Source: Streptomyces griseoincarnatus (GTDB lineage: Bacteria > Actinomycetota > Actinomycetes > Streptomycetales > Streptomycetaceae). Taken from it: DNA of 64,000 bases. Below the pieces are notes generated by a model, which saw nothing but the letters and a program-made list of their open reading frames with translations, searched no databases and was not told the origin of the DNA. This document shows positions 19,043 through 26,486 of this stretch, piece after piece. The translations under genes were made by a program, and so were the position numbers. Location: assembly GCA_014649575.1 (NCBI GenBank), contig BMTH01000011.1, forward strand, positions 186,001 through 250,000. The letters run 5' to 3'. Within the stretch, counting starts at the first letter, position 1. Each line of letters opens with the position of its first letter.

Positions 19043-19135
19043 GGTGGGGCCGATTCTACGGGGCCCGGTGCATAAGCCACGGATCCCGGTGGCCGGGATG
19101 TGACGCCCGTACGGCCGGTGCGGCGGGTCCGCGCG

Positions 19136-19402
19136 TCAGAAGCTCCAGGAGATCGTGCCGTCCGCCTGCATGAACGCGGCGAGGACGACGAGGTCGGCGA
19201 CGCCGAGGCCGAGGCCGAGCAGGGCGCGTCCACGGCGGGCGGTGCCCCGCCACAGGGCGACGGACGCCAGCACGATGGCGACGGGACCGAGGAAGACGTT
19301 GAGGACGAGCAGGCCGAGCAGGCCCAGGACGAACGACGCGACGGCCATGCCGTCGGTGTCGCGGATCCCGGTGCGGCGGCCGGCCGGTGCGGTGAGCTGC
19401 AT
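19136..19402 (-). CDS. DUF4190-type small membrane protein
   Basis: The 88-residue protein has the DUF4190 pattern: a short polar N-terminus, GMAVASFVLGLLGLLVL as the first membrane segment, a second segment through GPVAIVLASVALW, a basic loop, then GRALLGLGLGVADLVVLAAF. The ATG at 19402 has AAGGAG 9 bases upstream, so I reject the longer open frame. It follows the 60-residue membrane protein gene by 49 bases on the same strand, and both are likely controlled by the divergent TetR regulator. Function is unknown. Confidence 0.8.
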   Translation of the reverse strand: MQLTAPAGRRTGIRDTDGMAVASFVLGLLGLLVLNVFLGPVAIVLASVALWRGTARRGRALLGLGLGVADLVVLAAFMQADGTISWSF

Positions 19403-19451
19403 GGTGACCGGACTCCTTGCGGTCGGAAGGCGGTCGGGCGGGCGGCGTGGG

Positions 19452-19634
19452 TCAGTGCGCGGAGGTGCCGCGGTCGCGGCCCTGGTGCTCGCGCAGGGCG
19501 AAGACGCCGAGCCAGACGGCGATGACGGCGCCGACGGCGACGGAGAAGGTGAGCGGCGCGTGTGCGACGGTGCCGAGGACGACGCCCAGCAGCAGCAGCG
19601 CGGCGACGAGGAACAGCATGAGTCGGACCCCCAT
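19452..19634 (-). CDS. Small two-segment membrane protein next to TetR regulator
   Basis: The 60-residue protein starts MGVRLMLFLVAALLLLG and has two membrane segments (about 3-22 and 26-44) and a basic, polar tail. The ATG at 19634 lacks a clear ribosome-binding site. A GTG at 19697 would give 81 residues, but its extra part runs through one of the two putative operator half-sites, so I prefer the shorter form. It heads a two-gene unit with the DUF4190 gene and is divergent from the TetR gene, the classic layout of a regulator and its target. Confidence 0.68.
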   Translation of the reverse strand: MGVRLMLFLVAALLLLGVVLGTVAHAPLTFSVAVGAVIAVWLGVFALREHQGRDRGTSAH

Positions 19635-19656
19635 GATGTGGGTGAACGGTTGCGGT

Positions 19657-19722
19657 AACACTTGTTCACTGACTTCCCAGTCTAGCGGCGTCCTCACTTC
19701 TCAATGTAGGAGAACAGTTGTT
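19657..19722. promoter_or_regulatory. Two AACA-NN-TGTT palindromes in the divergent TetR promoter region
   Basis: AACACTTGTT at 19657-19666 and AACAGTTGTT at 19713-19722 share the same 4-2-4 palindrome, 56 bp apart. They flank the space between the TetR start (19734) and the membrane-protein start (19634). Paired identical palindromes in this position are what an autoregulated TetR repressor would be expected to bind. The local A+T richness also stands out. Confidence 0.5.
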
Positions 19723-19733
19723 AACTGCATGGC

Positions 19734-20384
19734 ATGAGTCACACGCCCGGCATCCGGCAGGCCCGGAAGCAGAAGACCCGGCAGGCGCTCCTCGACGCGG
19801 CGCTCGAGCTGCTGGAGGGCCAGAGCCTGAGCAGCCTGGGCCTGCGTGAGGTCACCCGCGCCGTCGGGATCGCCCCGACCGCGTTCTACCGGCACTTCCG
19901 GTCGGTCGAGGACCTGGGCGTGGCGCTGGTCGAGGAGGCGCTGGGCAGCCTGCACCCGATGATCCGGACGACGGTGTCCCCGGCCGGCGAGGGAGAGGAG
20001 CGCATCGCGCGCGCCATCGAGCTGATCGCCGGTCATGTGGACGCGCACCCGGCCCATGTGAGGTTCATCGCCCGGGAGCGGCACGGCGGCGTGCGTCCGG
20101 TCCGCGAGGCGATACAGGAACAGCTGGCCCGGTTCACGGCGGAGGTCGGCGAGGCGCTGGCCGGGGACGCGGAGTCGGCGGGCTGGAGCGAGGAGGACCT
20201 GCTGATGCTGGCCCAGCTCTACGTGGACCAGATGCTCATCGTCGCCTCGCTCTACCTGGAGGCGCCGGCGAGTTCGCCCGAGGCGCGGGAGCGGGTGTCG
20301 AAGGTGGCGGCGCGTCAGCTGCGGCTGATCCATGTGGGCCGGCGGCACTGGCTCGACGGGACGGGCGCGGCCGGGGGCCGGTGA
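19734..20384 (+). CDS. TetR family transcriptional regulator
   Basis: The 216-residue protein has a TetR helix-turn-helix in residues 8-56 (RQALLDAALELLEG, then LGLREVTRAVGIAPTAFYRHF) and an all-helical ligand domain. The C-terminal domain resembles the group in which YhgD-like and fatty-acid-type regulators fall, but I cannot name the ligand. It diverges from two small membrane protein genes, with likely shared operators at 19657-19722. Transcription ends at the strong hairpin at 20392-20431. Confidence 0.92.
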   Translation: MSHTPGIRQARKQKTRQALLDAALELLEGQSLSSLGLREVTRAVGIAPTAFYRHFRSVEDLGVALVEEALGSLHPMIRTTVSPAGEGEERIARAIELIAGHVDAHPAHVRFIARERHGGVRPVREAIQEQLARFTAEVGEALAGDAESAGWSEEDLLMLAQLYVDQMLIVASLYLEAPASSPEARERVSKVAARQLRLIHVGRRHWLDGTGAAGGR

Positions 20385-20391
20385 CACGGCA

Positions 20392-20431
20392 AGGGGCGGT
20401 GCGGAGTCACCCGTGACCCCGCACCGCCCCT
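20392..20431. terminator. Bidirectional intrinsic terminator
   Basis: A perfect 13-bp stem (20392-20404 with 20419-20431) is topped by a second 5-bp stem (GTCAC with GTGAC). It sits between the convergent TetR gene (stop 20384) and thioesterase gene (stop 20453), so it can serve both. Confidence 0.88.
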
Positions 20432-20452
20432 ACGCCCCGGACGGCCGTCGGT

Positions 20453-21313
20453 TCAGCTCAGCCGGACCCGGGCCAGCTGGCGGGACTGCGCGACGAGACG
20501 GCCGGCGCTGTCCCAGACCTCGGCGTCCTCCTCCAGGAAGCCGCCCGCGAGGTTGCGGGTGGTGATGGACACGCGCAGCGGACCGGGCGCCGGGCGGCAG
20601 CGCACATGGACGGTCAGCTCGACCGTGGGCACCCAGCCGGTCAGGCCCATCTCGAAGGCGGTCGGCGGCAGTGCGTCCACCGCGAGCAGCAGCGCCAGCG
20701 GGTCGGGGTCCCGGCCGTCGGCGAGACCGAACCAGGCGCGCATCTCGCCGTTGCCGGACGGCTTTCCGAGGGCCCAGCCGAGGGTCGACGGGTCGAGCTT
20801 CAGCATCAGCCGGCCGGCGATCTCGGAACTTCCGTCCACCGGGGCGGGGCCGTCCTCGGGGCCGAAGCACTGGTCCATCGGCGGCAGCGCGGGCGGCACG
20901 GCGGTCGTACGGACGTCGTCGGGGAGGGAGTCCAGGTCGCCGTAGGAGGCGAGGACGCGGATGCGCTCGACCTCGTTGCCCCGCTCGTCACGCTGGAAGA
21001 GGGACGCCTGGCCGGTGGAGAGCGTGCGTCCGGTGCGGACGGTCTCGGTGCGGACGACCGCCGGACCCGGCTGGGAGGCCGTCAGGTAGTGCGCGGAGAC
21101 CGTGAAGGGGTCGGAGTGCGGCAGCGCGTCCGCGAGCGCGCGACCCAGGACGGCCAGCAGGTACCCGCCGTTGACGGCGTTGATGATCGTCCAGCCGGCG
21201 GAGAGGTCGATGTCGTAGACGCCGGGTTCCCGCGCGGTGAGCGCGGTGTCGCGGTCGAACTCGCTGTCACCGATGACGGCCCGGGTGGCCTGGGCGGAGG
21301 CTGCTTCTGGCAT
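20453..21313 (-). CDS. Acyl-CoA thioesterase family protein (double hot-dog)
   Basis: The 286-residue protein looks like a TesB-type double hot-dog thioesterase. The first repeat contains GWTIINAVNGGYLLAVLGRAL and VSAHYLTASQPG; the second ends in DAEVWDSAGRLVAQSRQLA, a typical thioesterase strand pair. It probably hydrolyses acyl-CoA. I use the ATG at 21313 instead of a TTG five codons upstream. No ribosome-binding site precedes the ATG, but TACTGT ends 7 bases before it, so a leaderless transcript is possible. It lies downstream of the UPF0126 gene on the same strand, with a 42-base, A+T-rich gap. Confidence 0.83.
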   Translation of the reverse strand: MPEAASAQATRAVIGDSEFDRDTALTAREPGVYDIDLSAGWTIINAVNGGYLLAVLGRALADALPHSDPFTVSAHYLTASQPGPAVVRTETVRTGRTLSTGQASLFQRDERGNEVERIRVLASYGDLDSLPDDVRTTAVPPALPPMDQCFGPEDGPAPVDGSSEIAGRLMLKLDPSTLGWALGKPSGNGEMRAWFGLADGRDPDPLALLLAVDALPPTAFEMGLTGWVPTVELTVHVRCRPAPGPLRVSITTRNLAGGFLEEDAEVWDSAGRLVAQSRQLARVRLS

Positions 21314-21355
21314 GGGTGAACAGTACAAGAAGATAATACTAAGCGGTAGCTTTGT

Positions 21356-22018
21356 TCATTCCTCGCTGACCGTGGAACGGCGGTGCCAGGCGCGGGGCGC
21401 ACGCCAGTGGAAGCGCATCGCCAGCAGTCGCAGCACGAAGGCGGTGACGGCCGCGGTGGTGCTGGTCACCGGGTTCAGCACGTCGAAGCGCAGACAGAGG
21501 GCGACCATGGCCGCGCCGACGATGGCCGGCACCGCGTACAGGTCGCGGTCCCAGCGCAGCAGCGAGGGCACCTCGTTGGCGAGCACGTCCCGCAGGACAC
21601 CGCCGCCGACCGCCGTGGCCAGGCCCAGACAGGCGGACGCGGTGAGGCCGAGCCCGTAGTCGTACGCCTTGGTCGTGCCGACGACGCAGAAGAGGCCGAG
21701 GCCCGCCGCGTCGAAGACGTTGACGGCGACCTGGATCCGCTCGACGTGCGGGTGCAGGAAGAAGACGAGGACGGTGGCCAGCAGCGGGGTGACGAAGTAC
21801 CCCAGGTCCGTGAAGGCGGCGGGCGGGACGGCGCCGATGATCAGGTCGCGGAAGAGACCGCCGCCGAGGGCGGTGATCTCGGCCAGCACGGCGATCCCGA
21901 ACACGTCGAAGTTCTTCCGGACGGCCAGCAGCGCGCCGGAGATGGCGAAGACGAAGATGCCGATCAGATCGAGTGTGTGCAGGACGGACGGGCTGAAGAG
22001 TTGCTGAAGCACTTGCAT
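21356..22018 (-). CDS. TRIC/UPF0126 family membrane protein
   Basis: The 220-residue protein has seven hydrophobic segments in two inverted three-helix repeats. Each repeat carries the family motif: ALGGGLFRDLIIG in the first and AVGGGVLRDVLAN in the second. These are bacterial homologues of TRIC cation channels, and some are linked to glycine uptake or potassium flow. The specific ion or substrate is not known here. The ATG at 22018 is only 12 bases beyond a strong terminator hairpin, leaving no room for a standard leader; a TTG at 22051 lies inside the hairpin and is unlikely. Confidence 0.9.
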   Translation of the reverse strand: MQVLQQLFSPSVLHTLDLIGIFVFAISGALLAVRKNFDVFGIAVLAEITALGGGLFRDLIIGAVPPAAFTDLGYFVTPLLATVLVFFLHPHVERIQVAVNVFDAAGLGLFCVVGTTKAYDYGLGLTASACLGLATAVGGGVLRDVLANEVPSLLRWDRDLYAVPAIVGAAMVALCLRFDVLNPVTSTTAAVTAFVLRLLAMRFHWRAPRAWHRRSTVSEE

Positions 22019-22029
22019 ATTGTGGCGTA

Positions 22030-22072
22030 GAAAGAAGCCCTCACCTTGCAAAGCAAGGTGAGGGCTTCTTTC
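22030..22072 (-). terminator. Strong terminator of the peptide transporter operon
   Basis: A perfect 20-bp inverted repeat (22030-22049 with 22053-22072) with a 3-base loop starts 9 bases past the stop codon of the last transporter gene. On the minus strand the 3' arm ends in a T-rich run. It is the most convincing terminator in the window. Confidence 0.95.
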
Positions 22073-22080
22073 GGGGTCGA

Positions 22081-23409
22081 TCAGACAGCCTTCTCGGACT
22101 CCTCGTCGGCCTCGGCGACCTTCTCCGCCGCGGCCGGCTTCTCGTCCTCCGAGACCTTCTCCGCCGTCGCCGGCTTCTCGTCCTCCGAGACCTTCTCCGC
22201 CGTCGCCGGCTTCTCGTCCTCCGAGACCTTCTCCGCCGTCGCCGGCTTCTCGTCCTCCGAGACCTTCTCCGCCGTCGCCGGCTTCTCGTCCTCCGAGACC
22301 TTCTCCGCCTGGGCGGGGACCTTGGCCGGGGCGTCCTCCGCCTCGGCGTCCTGCTCCGGGGTGTCGTCGACGCCCTCACGGGTCGCCGGGACGACCTCGC
22401 CCTGATTCAGCGAGAGCTTCCCGGACGCGATGTCCTCCGCGTAGTGGCACGCCACCCGGTGGCCGCCGCCGATGTCCCGCAGCTGGGGACGCTCGGTCGC
22501 ACAGCGCTCGGCCTGGGCCCACGGGCAGCGGGTGTGGAACCGGCAGCCGCTCGGCGGGTTGGCCGGCGAGGGCAGGTCACCGGTGAGCAGGATCCGCTCG
22601 CGCTTGTCCTCCACCTCCGGGTCCGGCACCGGCACGGCCGACATCAGGGCCTTGGTGTACGGGTGCTTCGGCTCGGCGTAGAGCGCGTCGCTCGGCGCCT
22701 CCTCGACCAGCGAGCCCAGGTACATCACGCCGATGGTGTCTGAGATGTGCCGGACCACCGCGAGGTCGTGGGCGATCACCAGGTAGGTCAGGCCGAGTTC
22801 CTCCTGAAGCTCCTCCAGCAGGTTGATGACCTGGGCCTGGACCGACACGTCGAGCGCGGAGACCGGCTCGTCGCAGATGATCACGTCCGGTTCGAGGACG
22901 AGGGCGCGGGCGATGCCGATGCGCTGCCGCTGACCGCCGGAGAACTCGTGCGGGTAGCGGGCCAACGCGTTGGAGGGCAGGCCGACCTTGTCGAGGATGG
23001 CCTTGATCTTCTCCCGGCGCTCCTCCTGGTCCTTGCCGATGCCGTGGGCGATCATGCCCTCGGACAGGATCGACTCGATGTTCTGCCGCGGGTTGAGCGA
23101 GCCCAGCGGGTCCTGGAAGACCATCTGGAGCCGGCGCCGGAAGCGGCGCATCTCCTCGCCGGGCAGCTTCGCCAGGTCGGTGCCGTCGAGGACGACCGAG
23201 CCCTCGGTGATGTCCACCAGCCGCAGCACGGACCGCCCGAGGGTGGTCTTGCCGCAGCCGGACTCGCCCACCAGGCCGTAGGTCTCGCCGGCCTCGACCT
23301 TCAGCGACACCCCGTCCACGGCGTACACGTGGCCGACCGTGCGGTCGAACAGGACGCCCTTCTTGATGGGGAAGTGGACCTTGACGCCGTCCAGTTCGAG
23401 CAGGCTCAT
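22081..23409 (-). CDS. Peptide ABC transporter ATP-binding protein (DppF/OppF type) with repetitive acidic tail
   Basis: The 442-residue protein is one of the two ATPases of a dipeptide/oligopeptide importer. Walker A is GESGCGKTTLGRS (about 47-59), the signature is FSGGQRQRIGIARAL, and Walker B is VIICDEPVSALD. The OppF C-terminal domain contains SGCRFHTRCPWAQAERC. Beyond about residue 345 the family normally ends; here roughly 90 further residues are very acidic and consist largely of a 12-residue unit (EKVSEDEKPATA) in five copies. The ATG overlaps the stop codon of the upstream ATPase by 4 bases. Transcription ends at 22030-22072. Confidence 0.95.
   Translation of the reverse strand: MSLLELDGVKVHFPIKKGVLFDRTVGHVYAVDGVSLKVEAGETYGLVGESGCGKTTLGRSVLRLVDITEGSVVLDGTDLAKLPGEEMRRFRRRLQMVFQDPLGSLNPRQNIESILSEGMIAHGIGKDQEERREKIKAILDKVGLPSNALARYPHEFSGGQRQRIGIARALVLEPDVIICDEPVSALDVSVQAQVINLLEELQEELGLTYLVIAHDLAVVRHISDTIGVMYLGSLVEEAPSDALYAEPKHPYTKALMSAVPVPDPEVEDKRERILLTGDLPSPANPPSGCRFHTRCPWAQAERCATERPQLRDIGGGHRVACHYAEDIASGKLSLNQGEVVPATREGVDDTPEQDAEAEDAPAKVPAQAEKVSEDEKPATAEKVSEDEKPATAEKVSEDEKPATAEKVSEDEKPATAEKVSEDEKPAAAEKVAEADEESEKAV
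22136..22315. repeat. Five-copy 36-bp repeat inside the DppF/OppF gene
   Basis: Five contiguous 36-bp units begin at 22136, 22172, 22208, 22244 and 22280. The first four are almost identical and the last diverges at its end; a partial unit precedes them (22117-22135). The period is a multiple of 3, so copy number can change without breaking the frame. Confidence 0.92.
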
Positions 23410-24407
23410 GCGGGGACCTCCTCGGCCTTCGCGTCGTCGAGTACGGGGTTGACGCACCGCACCTGGTGACCGGCCTCGCGGGGCTCGCCGAGCTGCGGGG
23501 TGCCGGTCAGGCAGCCCATCTCGTACCGGTCGCAGCGGGGCGCGAAGGCGCAGCCGTCGGCCCAGGCGATGCGGTCGTTGATCGAGCCGCGGATGGGGTT
23601 GAGCGGCTCGCCCCGGGGCGCGTCGAGCCGCGGGATGGAGCCCAGCAGTCCGTGCGCGTAGGGGTGGGTGGGGTGGGCGAACAGCTCGCGGCGCACGGCG
23701 GACTCCACGACCTTGCCCGCGTAGAGCACGTTGACCTGGTCGCAGAGGCCGGCGACCACGCCGAGGTCGTGGGTGATCATCAGCAGGGCGGTGCCCTCCT
23801 GGTCCACGAGCTCCTTGAGCAGCTCCAGGATCTGCGCCTGGATCGTCACGTCGAGCGCCGTGGTGGGCTCGTCGGCGATGAGCAGACGCGGGGCGCAGGC
23901 CACCGCCATGGCGATCAGCGCGCGCTGGCGCATACCGCCGGACAGCTGATGCGGGTACTCCTTGAGCCGCCGGGTGGGGTCGGGGATGCCGACCCGGTCC
24001 AGCAGGTGGGCGGCCTCCTTGCGGGCGGCCTCGCCCTTCATCCCGCGGTGGCGCTCCAGGATCTCGGTGACCTGCACGCCGATCGGGACGACCGGGTTCA
24101 GCGAGGACAGCGGGTCCTGGAAGATCATCGCCATCTCGCTGCCGCGCAGGTCGCGGCGGGCGGCGGGACTCATCGTGAACAGGTCCGTGCCGTCGAACTC
24201 GGCACGGCCGCCGATGGTGAGGCCCTTCGAGGGCAGCAGGCCCATCAGGGCCAGGGAGGTGACGGACTTGCCGCAGCCGGACTCGCCGACCAGGCCCACG
24301 ACCTGGCCCTGGTCGACCTCGAAGGAGATGCCGTCGACCGCCCGGGACTCCTTGCGGCCGCGGCCGCCGAAGGTGACGGTCAGTTCGTCGACAGTGAGCA
24401 GAGACAT
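23406..24407 (-). CDS. Peptide ABC transporter ATP-binding protein (DppD/OppD type)
   Basis: The 333-residue protein is the second ATPase of the peptide importer. Walker A is GESGCGKSVTSLALMG (about 40-55), the signature is LSGGMRQRALIAMA, Walker B is LLIADEPTTALD, and the H-loop lies in LMITHDLGVV. The C-terminal oligopeptide-transporter domain has the cysteine pattern ADGCAFAPRCDRYEMGC, which in some homologues binds an Fe-S cluster. The ATG start follows the permease gene by 6 bases, and the stop overlaps the next ATPase gene. Confidence 0.95.
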   Translation of the reverse strand: MSLLTVDELTVTFGGRGRKESRAVDGISFEVDQGQVVGLVGESGCGKSVTSLALMGLLPSKGLTIGGRAEFDGTDLFTMSPAARRDLRGSEMAMIFQDPLSSLNPVVPIGVQVTEILERHRGMKGEAARKEAAHLLDRVGIPDPTRRLKEYPHQLSGGMRQRALIAMAVACAPRLLIADEPTTALDVTIQAQILELLKELVDQEGTALLMITHDLGVVAGLCDQVNVLYAGKVVESAVRRELFAHPTHPYAHGLLGSIPRLDAPRGEPLNPIRGSINDRIAWADGCAFAPRCDRYEMGCLTGTPQLGEPREAGHQVRCVNPVLDDAKAEEVPA

Positions 24408-24413
24408 GGTGGT

Positions 24414-25373
24414 TCAGCCCCTCAGCTTCGGGTCGAGGGCTTCCCGCATGGCCTCGCCGAGGAGGGTGAAGCCGAGGGCGGTGATGATGATGCCGACGGC
24501 GGGGTAGACCGCCATCGCGGGGGCGTAGCTGAAGAAGCGCTGCGCCTGGGCGAGCATGACGCCCCACTCGGGGATCGCCGGGTCGGGGTTGCCGAGACCC
24601 AGGTAGGACAGGGCGGCCGCCTCGATGATCGCCGTGGCCAGGGAGAGCGTGGCCTGCACGATCACCGGGCTGAGCGAGTTGGGCAGGATCTGGGAGAGCA
24701 CGATGCGCCGCTTGCGCACGCCCAGGGACTGGGCCGCGAGCACGTAGTCCGCGTTGCCCTGGGCCAGCATCGAGCCGCGCAGCAGGCGGGCGAAGACCGG
24801 TACCTGGACCACACCCACCGCGATCATCACGGTGGTGAGCGACTGCCCCATGACGGCGGCGATGGACACGGCCAGCAGCAGCGAGGGCAGGGCCAGCATC
24901 ATGTCGATGAAGCGCATGATGACGGAGTCGACGCGCCGTCCGGTGTCGCCGCCGAGGGTGGCCGCGGCGCCGGAGACGATGCCGATCAGGAAGCCGGCGA
25001 CCAGGCCGATCAGGGTGGCGACGATGCCGACGAGGAGCGTCTGGCGGGCGCCGACGAGCATGCGGGAGAACAGGTCGCGGCCGAGGTGGTCGAGGCCGAA
25101 CCAGTTCCCGTCGCGGGCTCCGACGAACTTGCCCTGGTTGGGAAAGACCTCGTTGCGCCAGGTCTGCGCGCTCGGCGAGTAGGGCGCGAGGAACGGCCCG
25201 ACGACGGCGACGAGCACGAACAGGACGATGATGACGGCGCCGACGATCGCCATCTTGCTGGACTTCAGCCGGCGGAAGGCCTCCCGCCAGAGGCTGGCGC
25301 CGGTGCTGGTCTCGCTGACGGCCGTCAGTTCCGCGAGACGCTGGATCTTCTCGGACTTGGTGGCGACAGCCAT
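24414..25373 (-). CDS. Peptide ABC transporter permease (DppC/OppC type)
   Basis: The 319-residue protein is the second membrane subunit of the peptide importer. A cytoplasmic N-terminus of about 40 residues is followed by six membrane segments. The EAA loop that contacts the ATPases reads EAAALSYLGLGNPDPAIPEWG, typical of DppC/OppC. It lies one base downstream of the first permease gene and 6 bases before the DppD-type ATPase gene, in the canonical order. Confidence 0.95.
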   Translation of the reverse strand: MAVATKSEKIQRLAELTAVSETSTGASLWREAFRRLKSSKMAIVGAVIIVLFVLVAVVGPFLAPYSPSAQTWRNEVFPNQGKFVGARDGNWFGLDHLGRDLFSRMLVGARQTLLVGIVATLIGLVAGFLIGIVSGAAATLGGDTGRRVDSVIMRFIDMMLALPSLLLAVSIAAVMGQSLTTVMIAVGVVQVPVFARLLRGSMLAQGNADYVLAAQSLGVRKRRIVLSQILPNSLSPVIVQATLSLATAIIEAAALSYLGLGNPDPAIPEWGVMLAQAQRFFSYAPAMAVYPAVGIIITALGFTLLGEAMREALDPKLRG

Positions 25374-25374
25374 G

Positions 25375-26379
25375 TCAGTGCACCCGCACTCTCGGGTCGA
25401 TGATGCTGTACGCCACGTCCACCAGCAGGTTGATCAGGACGTACACCATCGCGATGAACATGATGAACCCGACCAGCACCGGGTAGTCACGGCCGTCGAT
25501 CGACGTCTTGATGAAGTTGCCGATGCCGTTGAACGAGAACACGGACTCGGTGAGGACGGCCCCGGACAGCAGGGAGCCGGTAAGCAGACCGACCGACGTG
25601 ATCACGGGCAGCAGGGCGTTGCGCAGCACGTGCCGGCCGCGGACGACGCTCTGCTTGAGGCCCTTGGCCTGGGCGGTGCGCACGTAGTCCTCGTCCTGCA
25701 CCTCGAGCACGCTGGCGCGGGTCATACGGACGATGACCGCGAGCGGGATGGAGGCGAGGGTGACGGCCGGCAGGATCAGATGGTGGATCGCGTTCCACGA
25801 GGCGTCGAACTCGCCGGTGAGCACGCCGTCCAGGACGGCGAAGCCGGTCACGTCGGTGGCGTTGATGCCGGTGTCCAGGCGTCCGTAGCTGGGGAAGAGG
25901 CCCAGCTTCACGGCGAGGACTTCCTTGAGGATCAGACCGAGGAAGAAGACGGGGATGCAGATGCCCACGAGCGAGCCGGAGACCGCGCCGACGTCGAGCC
26001 AGCCGCCGCGCTTGCGGGCGGCGAGGTAACCGAGGGGGATGCCGATCGCCACAGCGATGAGCATGGCCAGCAGGGACAGCTCCACCGTCGCCGGGAACCG
26101 GAGGAAGAACTCGTCCGTGACGGGCTGCCCGGTCTGGACGGAGGTTCCCAGGTCGCCCTGGAAGATGCGCTTGAGGAAGCGCCAGTACTGGACGTAAATG
26201 GGCTGGTCCAGCCCGAGCGCACGGTTGATGCGCGCCACTTCGGCCTCGGTGGCCCTCTCCCCCAGGATCGCTGAGGCGGGTCCACCGGGCAGCCGGTCGA
26301 GCCACAGGAAGAGCAGAACCGACAGGCCGAGCAGCGTGGGTATGAGCTGGAGCAGTCTTCGTACGACGAGACGCAGCAC
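25375..26379 (-). CDS. Peptide ABC transporter permease (DppB/OppB type)
   Basis: The 334-residue protein begins MLRLVVRRLLQLIPTLLG, the usual N-terminus of DppB/OppB permeases. It has six membrane segments with a large external loop and ends in the family tail NLLVDVAYSIIDPRVR. Together with the DppC-type protein it forms the peptide channel. The start is a GTG with AAAGGGG about 11 bases upstream. The gene follows the binding-protein gene after 107 bases that contain a stem-loop (26422-26454). Confidence 0.95.
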   Translation of the reverse strand: MLRLVVRRLLQLIPTLLGLSVLLFLWLDRLPGGPASAILGERATEAEVARINRALGLDQPIYVQYWRFLKRIFQGDLGTSVQTGQPVTDEFFLRFPATVELSLLAMLIAVAIGIPLGYLAARKRGGWLDVGAVSGSLVGICIPVFFLGLILKEVLAVKLGLFPSYGRLDTGINATDVTGFAVLDGVLTGEFDASWNAIHHLILPAVTLASIPLAVIVRMTRASVLEVQDEDYVRTAQAKGLKQSVVRGRHVLRNALLPVITSVGLLTGSLLSGAVLTESVFSFNGIGNFIKTSIDGRDYPVLVGFIMFIAMVYVLINLLVDVAYSIIDPRVRVH

Positions 26380-26421
26380 CCCGCTTGCCCCTTTCTTGCG
26401 TGTTGTCTTACATGAACGGAC

Positions 26422-26454
26422 CCGCCCGGCCGCCGAGTTGCGACGGCCGGGCGG
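26422..26454 (-). terminator. Intercistronic stem-loop between binding protein and permease genes
   Basis: An 11-bp perfect GC stem (26422-26432 with 26444-26454) with an 11-base loop lies 32 bases past the binding-protein stop codon. In such operons a hairpin here usually causes partial termination or protects the 5' mRNA, so that more binding protein than membrane subunit is made. That role is inferred. Confidence 0.55.
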
Positions 26455-26486
26455 ACCCCCCCGTTATCGATTTCCTGCCGGTACGC

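Noticed and set aside
22117..22315. Regular 36-bp repeats considered as a CRISPR array
   Set aside because: The units are contiguous with no unique spacers, are in frame within a coding sequence, and encode a peptide repeat.
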